Shown piece by piece: positions 47,583-56,199 of a stretch of DNA of 64,000 nucleotides. A program made the translations under genes and the position numbers. Positions within the stretch are counted from its first letter, which is position 1; every line of letters begins with the position of its first letter. This DNA is from Mesorhizobium sp. Root554 (GTDB lineage: Bacteria > Pseudomonadota > Alphaproteobacteria > Rhizobiales > Rhizobiaceae): NCBI RefSeq assembly GCF_001427025.1, contig NZ_LMGA01000001.1, positions 454,348 to 518,347 of the forward strand. Direction: 5' to 3'. The notes beneath the pieces were generated by a model. It had not been told where the DNA came from. It worked only from the letters and a program-made list of their open reading frames with translations, and did not search any database.

Positions 47583-49073
47583 CTACTCGAACCTCTCCGG
47601 CAGATGCTGGTCTTCCGCCAGATCGGAGAACCGGGTGAACTCGCCCTGGAAGGCGAGGCTGACGGTCCCGGTTGGCCCGTGGCGCTGCTTGGCGACGATG
47701 ACCTCGGCCTTGCCGCGCATCTCGTTCATCTCGGTTTCCCACTTGATGTATTCATCAGTGCCGGGCTTGGGCTCCCTGTTCTTGAGGTAATATTCCTCGC
47801 GGAACACAAACAGCACCACGTCGGCGTCCTGCTCGATGGAGCCCGATTCGCGCAAGTCCGAAAGCTGGGGGCGCTTGTCGTCGCGGCTTTCGACCTGGCG
47901 TGACAGCTGCGACAGCGCGATGATCGGCACGCTGAGTTCCTTGGCCAGCGCTTTCAAGCCGGTGGTGATCTCGGTGATCTCCTGCACGCGGTTCTGGCTG
48001 GAAGCCTTGGAGGACCCCGTCATGAGCTGGATATAGTCGATGACGATGACGTCGAGGCCGCGCTGCCGCTTCAAGCGCCGCGCCCGCGCCGCAAGCTGCG
48101 CGATCGAAATGCCGCCCGTCTGGTCGATGAACAGCGGCAGCTTCTGCATGGTCTGCGAGCAGGCGACCAGCTTCTCGAAATCCATCTCGGAGATTTCGCC
48201 TCGGCGGATTTTCGAGGAGGGGATTTCCGTCTGCTCGGAAATGATACGGGTGGCAAGCTGTTCGGACGACATTTCCAGTGAGAAGAAGCCAACGACGCCG
48301 CCATTGGCTGCCTTGAAGGAGCCGTCTGCCTGCTGCGCCGGTACGTAGGATTCAGCGATATTGAAGGCGATGTTGGTGGCGAGCGACGTCTTGCCCATGC
48401 CCGGGCGTCCGGCAAGCACGACAAGATCGGATGACTGCAGGCCGCCCATGCGGCGGTCGAGGTCGCGCAGGCCGGTGGCGACGCCGGACAGATGGCCGTC
48501 GCGCATATAGGCGGCATTGGCCATGTCGACGGCGGTCTTGACCGCGTCGGTGAAACTTTCAAAGCCGCCGTCGTAGCGACCGGTCTCGGCCAGTTCGAAC
48601 AGCCGCCGCTCGGCATCCTCGATCTGCTCCGAGGGCGACATGTCGACCGGCGCATCGTAGGCGATGTTGACCATGTCCTCGCCGACGGTGATCAGCGCCC
48701 TGCGCGTCGCCAGATCGTAGATGGCGCGGCCGTAATCGGCGGCGTTGATGATGGTGACGGCTTCCGCCGCCAGCCGCGCCAGATACTGCGAAACCGTCAT
48801 CTCGCCGACCTTGTCGTCAGCCGGCAGAAAAGTCTTGATCGTCACCGGATTGGCCATCTTGCCCATGCGGATCAGTTCGGCCGAAACCTCGAAGATCTTG
48901 CGGTGCAGCGGTTCGTAGAAATGCGAGGATTTGAGGAAATCGGACACCCGGTAAAAGGCGTCGTTGTTGACCAGCATGGCGCCCAGCAAAGCCTGCTCGG
49001 CCTCGATATTGTTCGGGGCTTCGCGATAGAGCGGTGTTTCCGCCGTAGCGAATTTGCGTGCTGCTTCTGCCAT
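47583..49073 (-). CDS. dnaB: Replicative DNA helicase DnaB
   Basis: A 496-residue RecA-like hexameric helicase with an N-terminal primase-interacting domain starting NNIEAEQALLGAML. The Walker A motif is GRPGMGKTS (about 222-230), Walker B is DVIVIDYIQLM, and SQLSRQVE follows. No intein is present. Ribosome site GGGGACGAA. First gene of the dnaB-radA-cvpA-purF-SDR run. Confidence 0.96.
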   Translation of the reverse strand: MAEAARKFATAETPLYREAPNNIEAEQALLGAMLVNNDAFYRVSDFLKSSHFYEPLHRKIFEVSAELIRMGKMANPVTIKTFLPADDKVGEMTVSQYLARLAAEAVTIINAADYGRAIYDLATRRALITVGEDMVNIAYDAPVDMSPSEQIEDAERRLFELAETGRYDGGFESFTDAVKTAVDMANAAYMRDGHLSGVATGLRDLDRRMGGLQSSDLVVLAGRPGMGKTSLATNIAFNIAESYVPAQQADGSFKAANGGVVGFFSLEMSSEQLATRIISEQTEIPSSKIRRGEISEMDFEKLVACSQTMQKLPLFIDQTGGISIAQLAARARRLKRQRGLDVIVIDYIQLMTGSSKASSQNRVQEITEITTGLKALAKELSVPIIALSQLSRQVESRDDKRPQLSDLRESGSIEQDADVVLFVFREEYYLKNREPKPGTDEYIKWETEMNEMRGKAEVIVAKQRHGPTGTVSLAFQGEFTRFSDLAEDQHLPERFE

Positions 49074-49210
49074 TTCGTCCCCGATTTTTATCCCAGCTTT
49101 CGATATCAGAACGGGGCGAGTCGGCGATGACTTATCTGCACCGAGGCGGTCGGAATCCGAATTGCTTACCGCGATTCACAGGCAAGATTTTTCCGTGGAA
49201 AGAATCCACA

Positions 49211-49239
49211 TTGACGCGAATCGAAAGCAAGAGTCTAAC
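49211..49239 (+). promoter_or_regulatory. Putative promoter for the 56-residue membrane protein
   Basis: TTGACG (49211-49216), 17 bp, TCTAAC (49234-49239), about 50 bp before the small plus-strand gene. Confidence 0.4.
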
Positions 49240-49289
49240 TGTTACTGAATGAGAACAAAACAGGAAAATGATATGCGGGAGTGGGTGGC

Positions 49290-49460
49290 ATGTCGATGTT
49301 TTTTGGTTTGCTCGCCCTGGTTAGCGCAATCCCTGTTTTCTATCTGACAAGGCTTGAGGGAAGGGATCTGGAATTGGCGAAGCCATGGATATGGGGAATC
49401 GGTTCCGCAATCCCTGTTTTCCTCGTTCTGGCGGGGCTCTTCCACGACTACGGCGCATGA
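49290..49460 (+). CDS. 56-residue two-segment membrane protein
   Basis: A short gene running against its neighbours. It starts MSMFFGLLALVSAIPVFYL, has a charged middle (TRLEGRDLELAKP), then a second segment WIWGIGSAIPVFLVLAGLF. SAIPVF appears once in each membrane segment, and the 16-bp DNA underneath (CGCAATCCCTGTTTTC) is identical, so the gene may come from an internal duplication. GGGAG and GGTGG precede the ATG. Its stop ends one base before the Rsm22 gene, which converges on it. Function unknown. Confidence 0.6.
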   Translation: MSMFFGLLALVSAIPVFYLTRLEGRDLELAKPWIWGIGSAIPVFLVLAGLFHDYGA

Positions 49461-49461
49461 T

Positions 49462-50433
49462 TTAGCCGAGAATATCGACCGCATCGCCCCAATCAGCCCG
49501 GCGCGCAGCCTTGAAGGTCTCGCCATCGCGCTTGGTGAAAAGCACCTCGGCGGCGGTGCCGTTCGGCTGGCAGAGCTTCAGCGCGACCTTGCCGGAACCT
49601 GCCTTTGGCGGCGCTAGCACACGCGGGCTGCGCTGCGTCAAAGGCAGGCGCGAGGCTGCCACATAGATGAATTTCTCGTCCTCCCAGGGCACCTCGGCGT
49701 CCTTGGCCAGCCGGTGCAGCCGCGAGCGCGCGACCCGGCGCGAGAAATGGCACCAATCCGGTTCGATCAACGGGCAGGGATGTTCGTGCGGGCAAGGGGC
49801 TGCCACATGCGCGCCGGCGGTGATCAATTGTGCCCGTGCGTCGAGAATGCGGCGCCAGCCGGCCGGGGTGCCCGGCTCAATGATCAGCAGCACGCCGGTT
49901 GTCAGACGCCACAGCCTGTCGATCAGCCTGGCCAGCGAGGCGGGGGCAACCTCGTCCAGAACATAGGCAGCGGTGACGAGATCGGCAGGTTTCAGGTCGC
50001 CCAGATCGATCGTGGCGTCGCCAGCCTGCCAGTCCGTATCGATGCCGGTTGCAATGGCCAACCGCTGACCGACCGCACGTGCCGGGGCGCTGGCTTCCAG
50101 CATGGTGGCGCGTCGGAGCGCCGGCCAGCAATCTGCTGTGGCCCAAAGGACTGTACCAGGGCCAGCGCCGATATCGAGAAGACTGGCAGGCGAGAAATCG
50201 GGCAGGGATGCCGCCGTTTCTTCCAGGCTGGTGCGGACGGCCGCGTAGGTGGCGGGCAGGCGTGTCGCCAGATAGGCCTTCACGGCGATATCGCCGCCCA
50301 TATGCAGCCGCCCGTCGCGCACTTCGGCCCGGTAGCGGTCGGATAGGGTCTTTCCGGCCGATTTCAGCGTTGCAAGCGGCACGTCCGCCAGTAGGGCGTC
50401 GATCTGGGCGCGCAGGGCGGCGGGCAATTCCAT
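49462..50433 (-). CDS. Rsm22-family small-ribosomal-subunit methyltransferase-like protein
   Basis: A 323-residue protein with a SAM-binding Rossmann domain (LLDIGAGPGTVLWA, from residue 85). A cysteine set (C214, C220, C228, C288) matches the [4Fe-4S] ligands described in mitochondrial Rsm22/METTL17. In mitochondria the protein aids small-subunit assembly; bacterial homologues are little studied. Three bases separate it from ynfA upstream. Confidence 0.85.
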   Translation of the reverse strand: MELPAALRAQIDALLADVPLATLKSAGKTLSDRYRAEVRDGRLHMGGDIAVKAYLATRLPATYAAVRTSLEETAASLPDFSPASLLDIGAGPGTVLWATADCWPALRRATMLEASAPARAVGQRLAIATGIDTDWQAGDATIDLGDLKPADLVTAAYVLDEVAPASLARLIDRLWRLTTGVLLIIEPGTPAGWRRILDARAQLITAGAHVAAPCPHEHPCPLIEPDWCHFSRRVARSRLHRLAKDAEVPWEDEKFIYVAASRLPLTQRSPRVLAPPKAGSGKVALKLCQPNGTAAEVLFTKRDGETFKAARRADWGDAVDILG

Positions 50434-50436
50434 GTC

Positions 50437-50760
50437 CTAGGCGCCGCGCGGAGCAAACAGGATGATCGACGCGCCGGCTACGCAGACCAGCGCGCCGACG
50501 AAATCCCAGCGGTCGGGGCGGATGCCTTCGGCCAGCCACAGCCAGCCGAGCGAGGCGGCAATGTAGATCCCGCCATAAGCAGCGTAGGCCCGCCCGGCTG
50601 CATCGGCTGGCGTCAGCGCCAGCAGCCACGCGAACAGGATGAGCGAAAGAATGCCGGGCGCGAGCCACAGCGGGGATTTTTCCAGCCGCCACCAAGCCCA
50701 GAAGGAGAAGCAGCCGGCGATTTCGGCAATCGCCGCGGCGATATAGAGAAGATAGGTCAT
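50437..50760 (-). CDS. ynfA: YnfA-family small membrane protein
   Basis: A 107-residue protein with four membrane segments and the conserved run [11 protein letters not shown]; it begins [16 protein letters not shown]. The family (UPF0060) is related to small multidrug-resistance transporters, and efflux has been reported for the Shigella homologue. Start 50760 gives the exact family length; the longer frame to 50826 is not needed. Confidence 0.9.
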   Translation of the reverse strand: MTYLLYIAAAIAEIAGCFSFWAWWRLEKSPLWLAPGILSLILFAWLLALTPADAAGRAYAAYGGIYIAASLGWLWLAEGIRPDRWDFVGALVCVAGASIILFAPRGA

Positions 50761-50870
50761 GACGCGTCCCGCCGGATCCTCGAGCTCTTTTGATCCGACC
50801 GGCGGGTTATGGCAAGGCTGCGACATCCGGGATTAATACGGGGATCGGAGTGCGCAACGGGAAAGGAAGC

Positions 50871-52196
50871 CTAGTCTTTTCCGGTGACTCGCTTGCGCCG
50901 GGTCGTTCTGGCCGTGGGCTTGGCGATCGCCTTTTCCACGGCCTTGGCGACAGGTTCATTCCTGCTGTGGCCCATCTCGTGCATTTCCAGCGCCTTTTCG
51001 CACTTGCCGATATAATCGCGCGTCATGGGCAGCACATCGTTCTGGCGGGTCAGCTGGAGCTGGAAGACGACAAGGTCCTGCCAGCGGAACGAGGCTTCCG
51101 AGCCTGAGAGATAGAACTCCCACATGCGGCAGAAGCGCTCGTCGTAGATTTCCTTGATCTTGTCGCGGTTGGCGAGGAACCGCTCCCGCCAGGCCTTCAG
51201 CGTATCGGCATAGTGCAGCCGCAGCACCTCGACGTCGGCGATCATCAGCCCCGAGCGTTCCACATGCGGCATGATTTCCGACAGCGCCGGAATGTAACCG
51301 CCCGGGAAAATATGCTTGCGAATGAAAGCGTTGGTGGTCGTTGGCGGGGTAACGCGACCGATCGTGTGCAGCACCATCACGCCGTCCGGCTTCAGCAGCG
51401 TCGCGCATTTATCGAAGAAGGTTCGATAGTGGTTGACGCCGACATGCTCGAACATGCCGACCGAAACGATGCGGTCGAAGCGTTCGGAAAGGTTGCGGTA
51501 ATCCTGCAGCTCGAAATGCACATGGCGGTCGAGACCTTCGGCATGCGCCCGGTCGGTCGAAACCTGGTGCTGTTCGGTCGACAGCGTAACGCCGAGCACA
51601 TCGGCCTCGAAGGTACGGGCGATGTAGAGACCGAGCCCGCCCCAGCCGGAGCCGATGTCCAGCACCGTCTGGCCGGGCTTTATCTTCAGCTTGGACGCGA
51701 TATGCCGCTTCTTGGCGAGCTGCGCCTCCTCCAGCGTCATGTCCGGACGCTCGAAATAGGCGCAGGAATACTGCATGTCCTCGTCCAGGAAGAGCTTGTA
51801 GAGCTCTCCTGACAGGTCGTAGTGATGCGCGACGTTCTTGCGCGAACGGCGCGCATTGTTGAACTGCTGGAACGGCCGGGCGGTCAGCCGCACCGAATTG
51901 ACCAGCTTGCCCCATGTCGAATCGGTCCAGGTCAGGCCGATATTGCGGTAGACCAGTTCCAGAAAGCCCAGCACGTCGCCTTCGACGAAGTCGAGTTCCT
52001 GTTCCATGAACATTTCAGGGATGGCGAGCGACGGATGAACGGTGATTGCCCGTTCGGCGTGCCGGGTGTGGATCACCATGTGGACGCGCGGACCGCTGCC
52101 GTCGCCAAAAGTGCTTGTCCGTCCGTTCGGACCGGTGATCGCGAAATTGCCTGTATGAATGACCCGCTCGACAATGCGTTGCAGAAACAAATTCAT
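50871..52196 (-). CDS. cfa: Cyclopropane-fatty-acyl-phospholipid synthase
   Basis: A 441-residue SAM-dependent enzyme with the N-terminal lipid-binding region and the SAM site VLDIGSGWGGLG (178-189). MQYSCAYF and VGMFEHVG are family motifs. It adds a methylene across cis double bonds of membrane phospholipids, a stress and stationary-phase change. The last 20 residues are basic (TARTTRRKRVTGKD). Confidence 0.93.
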   Translation of the reverse strand: MNLFLQRIVERVIHTGNFAITGPNGRTSTFGDGSGPRVHMVIHTRHAERAITVHPSLAIPEMFMEQELDFVEGDVLGFLELVYRNIGLTWTDSTWGKLVNSVRLTARPFQQFNNARRSRKNVAHHYDLSGELYKLFLDEDMQYSCAYFERPDMTLEEAQLAKKRHIASKLKIKPGQTVLDIGSGWGGLGLYIARTFEADVLGVTLSTEQHQVSTDRAHAEGLDRHVHFELQDYRNLSERFDRIVSVGMFEHVGVNHYRTFFDKCATLLKPDGVMVLHTIGRVTPPTTTNAFIRKHIFPGGYIPALSEIMPHVERSGLMIADVEVLRLHYADTLKAWRERFLANRDKIKEIYDERFCRMWEFYLSGSEASFRWQDLVVFQLQLTRQNDVLPMTRDYIGKCEKALEMHEMGHSRNEPVAKAVEKAIAKPTARTTRRKRVTGKD

Positions 52197-52272
52197 GGCG
52201 ATGCCCTCGAAAGCACAGAATATTGCCTAATCTTGCTAAAAAGAGAGGGGCTTGAAAAGTTCCCTGTGGCAC

Positions 52273-52299
52273 AAAAAACCCGGGCACGAGGCCCGGGTT
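52273..52299 (-). terminator. Terminator of the rpsF-rpsR-rplI operon
   Basis: On the minus strand a perfect 9-bp stem (AACCCGGGC / GCCCGGGTT, 5-base loop) runs into six T residues, about 50 bp after the rplI stop. Confidence 0.88.
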
Positions 52300-52349
52300 C
52301 TTGGTCCAGTGAAGGACGGCAGTCGGCAGATGCCTGATGCCGGTTGCTG

Positions 52350-52937
52350 TTATTGCCCTTCTTCTTCGCCGCCTTCGAATTCGGCGTTCGGATCGAAGAA
52401 ATTGTCGGGGCGGGCGTTGTCGTTGATGTCGTCGCCGTAGATGGCCTCGGCGGTGGTGAGCGTCTCGCCCTGGGCCTGACGCTCGGCCTCTTCGGTGGAA
52501 CGCGCGATGTTCAGCGTCACCGTGACCTCGACTTCCGGATGCAGCGCGATCGCCACATTGGTGAGACCGATGGTCTTGATCGGATGGTTCAGCTCAACCT
52601 GGTTGCGGCCGACAGTGAAGCCTTCCGCGGTCAGGATGTCGGCGATGTCACGGGTGGAAACCGAACCGTAGAGCTGGCCGGTTTCGCCAGCTGAGCGGAC
52701 GACCATGAAGCTCTTGCCATCAAGGTTGTCGGCGATGCTCTGTGCTTCCGACTTGCGCTCGAGGTTGCGGGCTTCGAGCTGCGAGCGCTGGCCTTCGAAC
52801 TTCTTCTTGTTGGCTTCGTTGGCGCGCAGCGCCTTGCCCTGCGGCAGCAGGAAATTGCGGGCGAATCCGTCCTTGACCTTGACGGTCTCGCCCATCTGGC
52901 CGAGCCGGGAAACGCGTTCGAGAAGAATGACTTCCAT
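52350..52937 (-). CDS. rplI: 50S ribosomal protein L9
   Basis: A 195-residue L9. It starts [24 protein letters not shown] without interruption, and the long central helix ([18 protein letters not shown]) is visible. The C-terminal domain is followed by a tail of about 45 residues that is acidic and ends [10 protein letters not shown]. coli L9 has 149 residues. It binds 23S rRNA at the base of the L1 stalk. It lies 200 bp downstream of rpsR. Confidence 0.95.
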   Translation of the reverse strand: MEVILLERVSRLGQMGETVKVKDGFARNFLLPQGKALRANEANKKKFEGQRSQLEARNLERKSEAQSIADNLDGKSFMVVRSAGETGQLYGSVSTRDIADILTAEGFTVGRNQVELNHPIKTIGLTNVAIALHPEVEVTVTLNIARSTEEAERQAQGETLTTAEAIYGDDINDNARPDNFFDPNAEFEGGEEEGQ

Positions 52938-53101
52938 TGTTTCGTCCTTTCAGAACCGCAAGCGGTTGAATCAGATTGTCAGGACAGGAAGCAAAGCGGC
53001 GGTATCGCCGGGGGTCGCTGTCCTGCCATGGGCAGTTAGGAGCCATTGCCGGCTCCAACTCGGTTGTGGGTGTCACCCGACCGCGCCGATCGCGGAAGGG
53101 A

Positions 53102-53130
53102 AGAAGCGGGCGGCAAAACCGCCCGCTTCT
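53102..53130 (-). promoter_or_regulatory. 12-bp hairpin in the rpsR-rplI gap
   Basis: AGAAGCGGGCGG and CCGCCCGCTTCT form a perfect 12-bp stem with a CAAAA loop (plus-strand reading), seven bases after the rpsR stop. On the transcribed strand the following sequence is TTCCCTTCC, not a T-tract, so it may be a partial terminator or processing hairpin. Confidence 0.6.
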
Positions 53131-53137
53131 AATCTTG

Positions 53138-53386
53138 TCAGCGAACCACGTAGGGCAGCAGGCCGAGGAAACGGGCGCGCTTGATCGCCTGGGCGAGCTC
53201 GCGCTGCTTCTTCTGGCTGACGGCGGTGATGCGCGAAGGGACGATCTTGCCGCGCTCGGAAATGTAGCGCTGCAGAAGACGCACGTCCTTGTAGTCGATC
53301 CGCGGCGCATTGGCGCCGGAGAACGGGCAGGTCTTGCGGCGGCGATGGAACGGACGCCGGGTCGGGATCTGATTGATGTCGACCAT
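53138..53386 (-). CDS. rpsR: 30S ribosomal protein S18
   Basis: An 82-residue S18 ([21 protein letters not shown] ..., residues 10-30 region). It pairs with S6 on the platform of the 30S subunit. Its ATG overlaps the rpsF stop (TAATG), giving coupled, equimolar synthesis. Confidence 0.97.
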   Translation of the reverse strand: MVDINQIPTRRPFHRRRKTCPFSGANAPRIDYKDVRLLQRYISERGKIVPSRITAVSQKKQRELAQAIKRARFLGLLPYVVR

Positions 53387-53880
53387 TATTCTGCACCCCC
53401 TTCAAAGCTGCGCGGCGCGCGCGGACCACGGTCGCCGCCGCCATCGCGGTCGCCGAACGAGCGGGCCGGCCGGTCGCCGCGATCGCCGCGATCACGGTCG
53501 CCGAACGAGCGCGGGCCGCGGTCACGGTCGCCGAAGCCGCCACGATCGGAGCGCTCTTCGCGCTTCTGCATCATGGCCGAAACGCCTTCCTCGTGCTTGT
53601 CGACCTTGATGGTCAGGAAGCGCAGGACGTCTTCCGACAGACCCATCTGGCGCTCCATCTCATTGAGCGCGGCCGGCGGGCAGGTGAGGTCCATAAGCGT
53701 ATAGTAGGCCTTCCGGTTCTTCTTGACCCGGTAGGTGAGGGACTTCAGTCCCCAGTTCTCGACCCGGCCAACCGAGCCGCCGCCAGCGGAGATGACACCC
53801 TTGAAACGTTCAACGAGCTCATCGACCTGCTGCTGCGACAGATCCTGCCGGGCAAGGAACACATGTTCGTAAAGAGCCAT
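53386..53880 (-). CDS. rpsF: 30S ribosomal protein S6 with Arg/Asp/Gly-rich tail
   Basis: A 164-residue S6. Residues 1-105 are the normal fold ([20 protein letters not shown]). Residues 108-164 form a disordered tail with three FGDRD copies (116-120, 126-130, 142-146) and several RG pairs; it ends in Gly-Gly-Ala-Glu. E. coli S6 (about 131-135 residues) receives extra C-terminal glutamates from RimK, and the final Glu here could permit the same. Start 53880 is the homologous Met. The mRNA leader is long. Confidence 0.96.
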   Translation of the reverse strand: MALYEHVFLARQDLSQQQVDELVERFKGVISAGGGSVGRVENWGLKSLTYRVKKNRKAYYTLMDLTCPPAALNEMERQMGLSEDVLRFLTIKVDKHEEGVSAMMQKREERSDRGGFGDRDRGPRSFGDRDRGDRGDRPARSFGDRDGGGDRGPRAPRSFEGGAE

Positions 53881-54119
53881 AGTTCTTTTGCCTTTCTTCG
53901 TTTCTCTCCCGGTCCCGGCGGCTAAAGCCTCTGCAACTTCTCTGATCCTTAGAAGGCCTGAGGCCGTCTCCGGAGAAGAAAGGAGCACTGACGAGACGGT
54001 CGAGAGCGGAGACACGGGAGGCGGAAGCCCTATAGCTCCACAACGAAAGCTTTGTTTTCAGGGAAAACGACCTTCGGCCCTCCGTACAGCCCCCAGCTAG
54101 GACCGGCAGATTGCGGGTG
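53881..54119 (-). promoter_or_regulatory. Long leader of the rpsF-rpsR-rplI mRNA
   Basis: From the predicted promoter to the rpsF ATG the leader is about 230 bases. Near its 3' end it holds GCCGCCGGGACCGG, with CCG trinucleotides of the kind recognised by S6:S18 in autoregulatory leaders of other bacteria. No fold could be computed. The stretch to 54182 holds no gene. Confidence 0.4.
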
Positions 54120-54147
54120 CGTATACAGCAATGCCCGTCGAATGCAA
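54120..54147 (-). promoter_or_regulatory. Putative promoter of the rpsF operon
   Basis: On the minus strand TTGCAT (54142-54147) and TATACG (54120-54125) are 16 bp apart, between the MFS gene end and rpsF. Confidence 0.5.
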
Positions 54148-54182
54148 GTCCGGCCCGACGCGGTTTGCGGTCTTTTGGAGCG

Positions 54183-55367
54183 TTAGAGGCCCTTGTTCCT
54201 GAACGCCAGACGCCAGAAGGCCACCAGCATATAGGCTGCGAAGAACAGGGCGAGGGACCAGCCGAACCCGGACGGGCCGAAAATATCCATGCCGATGCCG
54301 ATGGCCTGCGGGCCGAGCACCATGCCCACGCCATAGCAGAGAACGAAGGCGGCGTTGGCGGATGCCAGCTCATGGCCGGAAAGCTGCGAGCCGAGATGCG
54401 CGAGCCCGACCGTGTAAAGCGCCGCGACCACGCCGCCCCACACGAACAGCAGCCCCGCCATCAAGTGCCAGTTCTGCGCGAACATCGGCATGACGATCGT
54501 GCCGACAAGGCCAACGGTGGCGCAAACGAGCAGGATGTAGCGGCGGTCGCTGACCCGGTCGCTGATCATGCCGATGGGTATCTGCAGCAGAACATTGCCG
54601 AGGCCGATCATGGTCAGGAGCAGCGCGGCATCCGATTCGGAGTAGCCGATCCGACCGCCATAGACCGGAAACAGCGCGAAGCCGCCGGTTTCCACCGCGC
54701 CGAACACCAGGACGGCCGCCGTGGCGGTCGGAACCAGCCAGATATAGCGCAGGAAGCCGCTCGTTTCCTCGCCTTCCGGCCGGATGGGCGGACTTTCCTT
54801 GCGCGCGGCAAAGACTGGTATGGCGGCAATCGTCACCAGGCCGACAGCGACCCCGAAGGGCATGAAGCCGGTGCTGCCAAGATGCGCGAACAGCCATGGC
54901 CCGGCCGCGAAGCCGAGCGACAGAACGGTCGCATAGATGCCGAGCACCAGGCCGCGCCTGTGCGGTGGCGCCGAGGTGCTGATCCAGAATTCCGACAGGA
55001 TGAACAGGACCGTGAGCGCGATATGCAGCACGACGCGAAGCGGAAACCACATCCAGAAGGCGGGCGCGAAATGAAAACCGACGAAGGCCAGCGCACCGGC
55101 CGCGATCATCAAGAGCATCGCATGGGCGACGCCCAGCCTTGATGCCAGAGGTGTCGCCAGCGGTGCGCCGGCGATGGAAGCGAGACCCGCCACGGCGGTA
55201 TTGAGGCCGATCATCGAAGCCGAATGGCCCCGCGATTCCAGGATGACGCTGAGCAAGGGCATGCCGAGCCCGATAGCGATGCCGACGACGCTGATCGAGG
55301 AGATGGCTGCGATCATCGGCAGCCAGTGCACGCGCTCCTCGTCTTGCGTCTGGGTTTCGACCGTCAT
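54183..55367 (-). CDS. MFS transporter
   Basis: A 394-residue protein with twelve membrane segments and the MFS loop 2-3 / 8-9 pattern (GAPLATPLASRLG and GMISDRVSDRRY). It resembles the YcaD/sugar-phosphate-like MFS branch, but the substrate is not evident. It is preceded by the Nudix gene on the same strand with a 24-bp gap. Confidence 0.85.
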   Translation of the reverse strand: MTVETQTQDEERVHWLPMIAAISSISVVGIAIGLGMPLLSVILESRGHSASMIGLNTAVAGLASIAGAPLATPLASRLGVAHAMLLMIAAGALAFVGFHFAPAFWMWFPLRVVLHIALTVLFILSEFWISTSAPPHRRGLVLGIYATVLSLGFAAGPWLFAHLGSTGFMPFGVAVGLVTIAAIPVFAARKESPPIRPEGEETSGFLRYIWLVPTATAAVLVFGAVETGGFALFPVYGGRIGYSESDAALLLTMIGLGNVLLQIPIGMISDRVSDRRYILLVCATVGLVGTIVMPMFAQNWHLMAGLLFVWGGVVAALYTVGLAHLGSQLSGHELASANAAFVLCYGVGMVLGPQAIGIGMDIFGPSGFGWSLALFFAAYMLVAFWRLAFRNKGL

Positions 55368-55391
55368 GCAATGCCTGGCTGGTTGAGGGAT

Positions 55392-56132
55392 CTACAGAAG
55401 AACACGGGTGAACTGGTTCCGCAGCAGCCGATAGAAGGGGACTTCGCCGCCGGGAGCCAGCAGTGGGTCGTAGGAGAGACGCTTTTCAAGTTCTTCCAGG
55501 ATCGTGCGCGTGATCCCGGGGACGTCCGCCTGCTTGGCATCAGTCAGCGGGAGCCAGACCAGTTCTTCCAACTCGTTGGTGGGACCGCCGCCGGGTAATT
55601 CCACGGCCACGTCGTTGCGCCAGGCCGCCAGAAAACGGGTATCGAAGCGGCGCACCCGTCCGGGCGGGGTGATGGCGCGTGCGATGTAGCGCACACAATC
55701 GAGCGACGGCTGGACGCCATACTGGACAAAGCCTTGCCAGTCGCGCTTGCCAGTGGCGAAAGGCCCTTTCCGGCCGATCAGCAGACCTGCTTCCTCATAG
55801 GTTTCGCGGATCGCCGAAAGCGCGATGGCGCGGGCCCGCGCGGCGCTGGTGCGTCCCGCCCCAGCTGTCAATTTTCGTTCTTCTTCCGGATGGAGACCGG
55901 TGGTGACCGGGATACGGCTGTCGGCAGGGTCGGTGCGTCCGCCGGGAAAGACGAATTTGCCTGGCATGAAAGCGTGGCTCGAATGCCGGCGGCCCATCAG
56001 GACGAAATGATTGTCGCCCTTGCGTTCCAGCAGGATTAGGGTCGCCGCATCACGCGGCCGCTTCGGGCCGCTTCCCAGCGCGATATCCTTGCTCTCGGCC
56101 TTGTCGATTTCAGCCTTGGTCATCCCATGCAT
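55392..56132 (-). CDS. Nudix hydrolase with inserted Nudix loop (NUDT19-like)
   Basis: A 246-residue protein. FVFPGGRTDPAD is separated from the catalytic half-box AIRETYEEAGLL by about 40 residues, an insertion seen in NUDT7/19-like proteins. The metal-binding RExxEE core is intact. CoA derivatives are substrates of such eukaryotic homologues; here the substrate is unknown. An alternative start is the Met at 56123. Confidence 0.8.
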   Translation of the reverse strand: MHGMTKAEIDKAESKDIALGSGPKRPRDAATLILLERKGDNHFVLMGRRHSSHAFMPGKFVFPGGRTDPADSRIPVTTGLHPEEERKLTAGAGRTSAARARAIALSAIRETYEEAGLLIGRKGPFATGKRDWQGFVQYGVQPSLDCVRYIARAITPPGRVRRFDTRFLAAWRNDVAVELPGGGPTNELEELVWLPLTDAKQADVPGITRTILEELEKRLSYDPLLAPGGEVPFYRLLRNQFTRVLL

Positions 56133-56199
56133 GCGTTCGACCTAGCCGAAAGTTCTGTCTTGCGAAAGAGAGAATGGAAATCCCCCGGGCTCGAACAGC

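Noticed and set aside
53448..53540. Possible CRISPR-like or tandem DNA repeat
   Set aside because: The repeats are codons of the S6 tail (FGDRD units), in frame and of uneven spacing.
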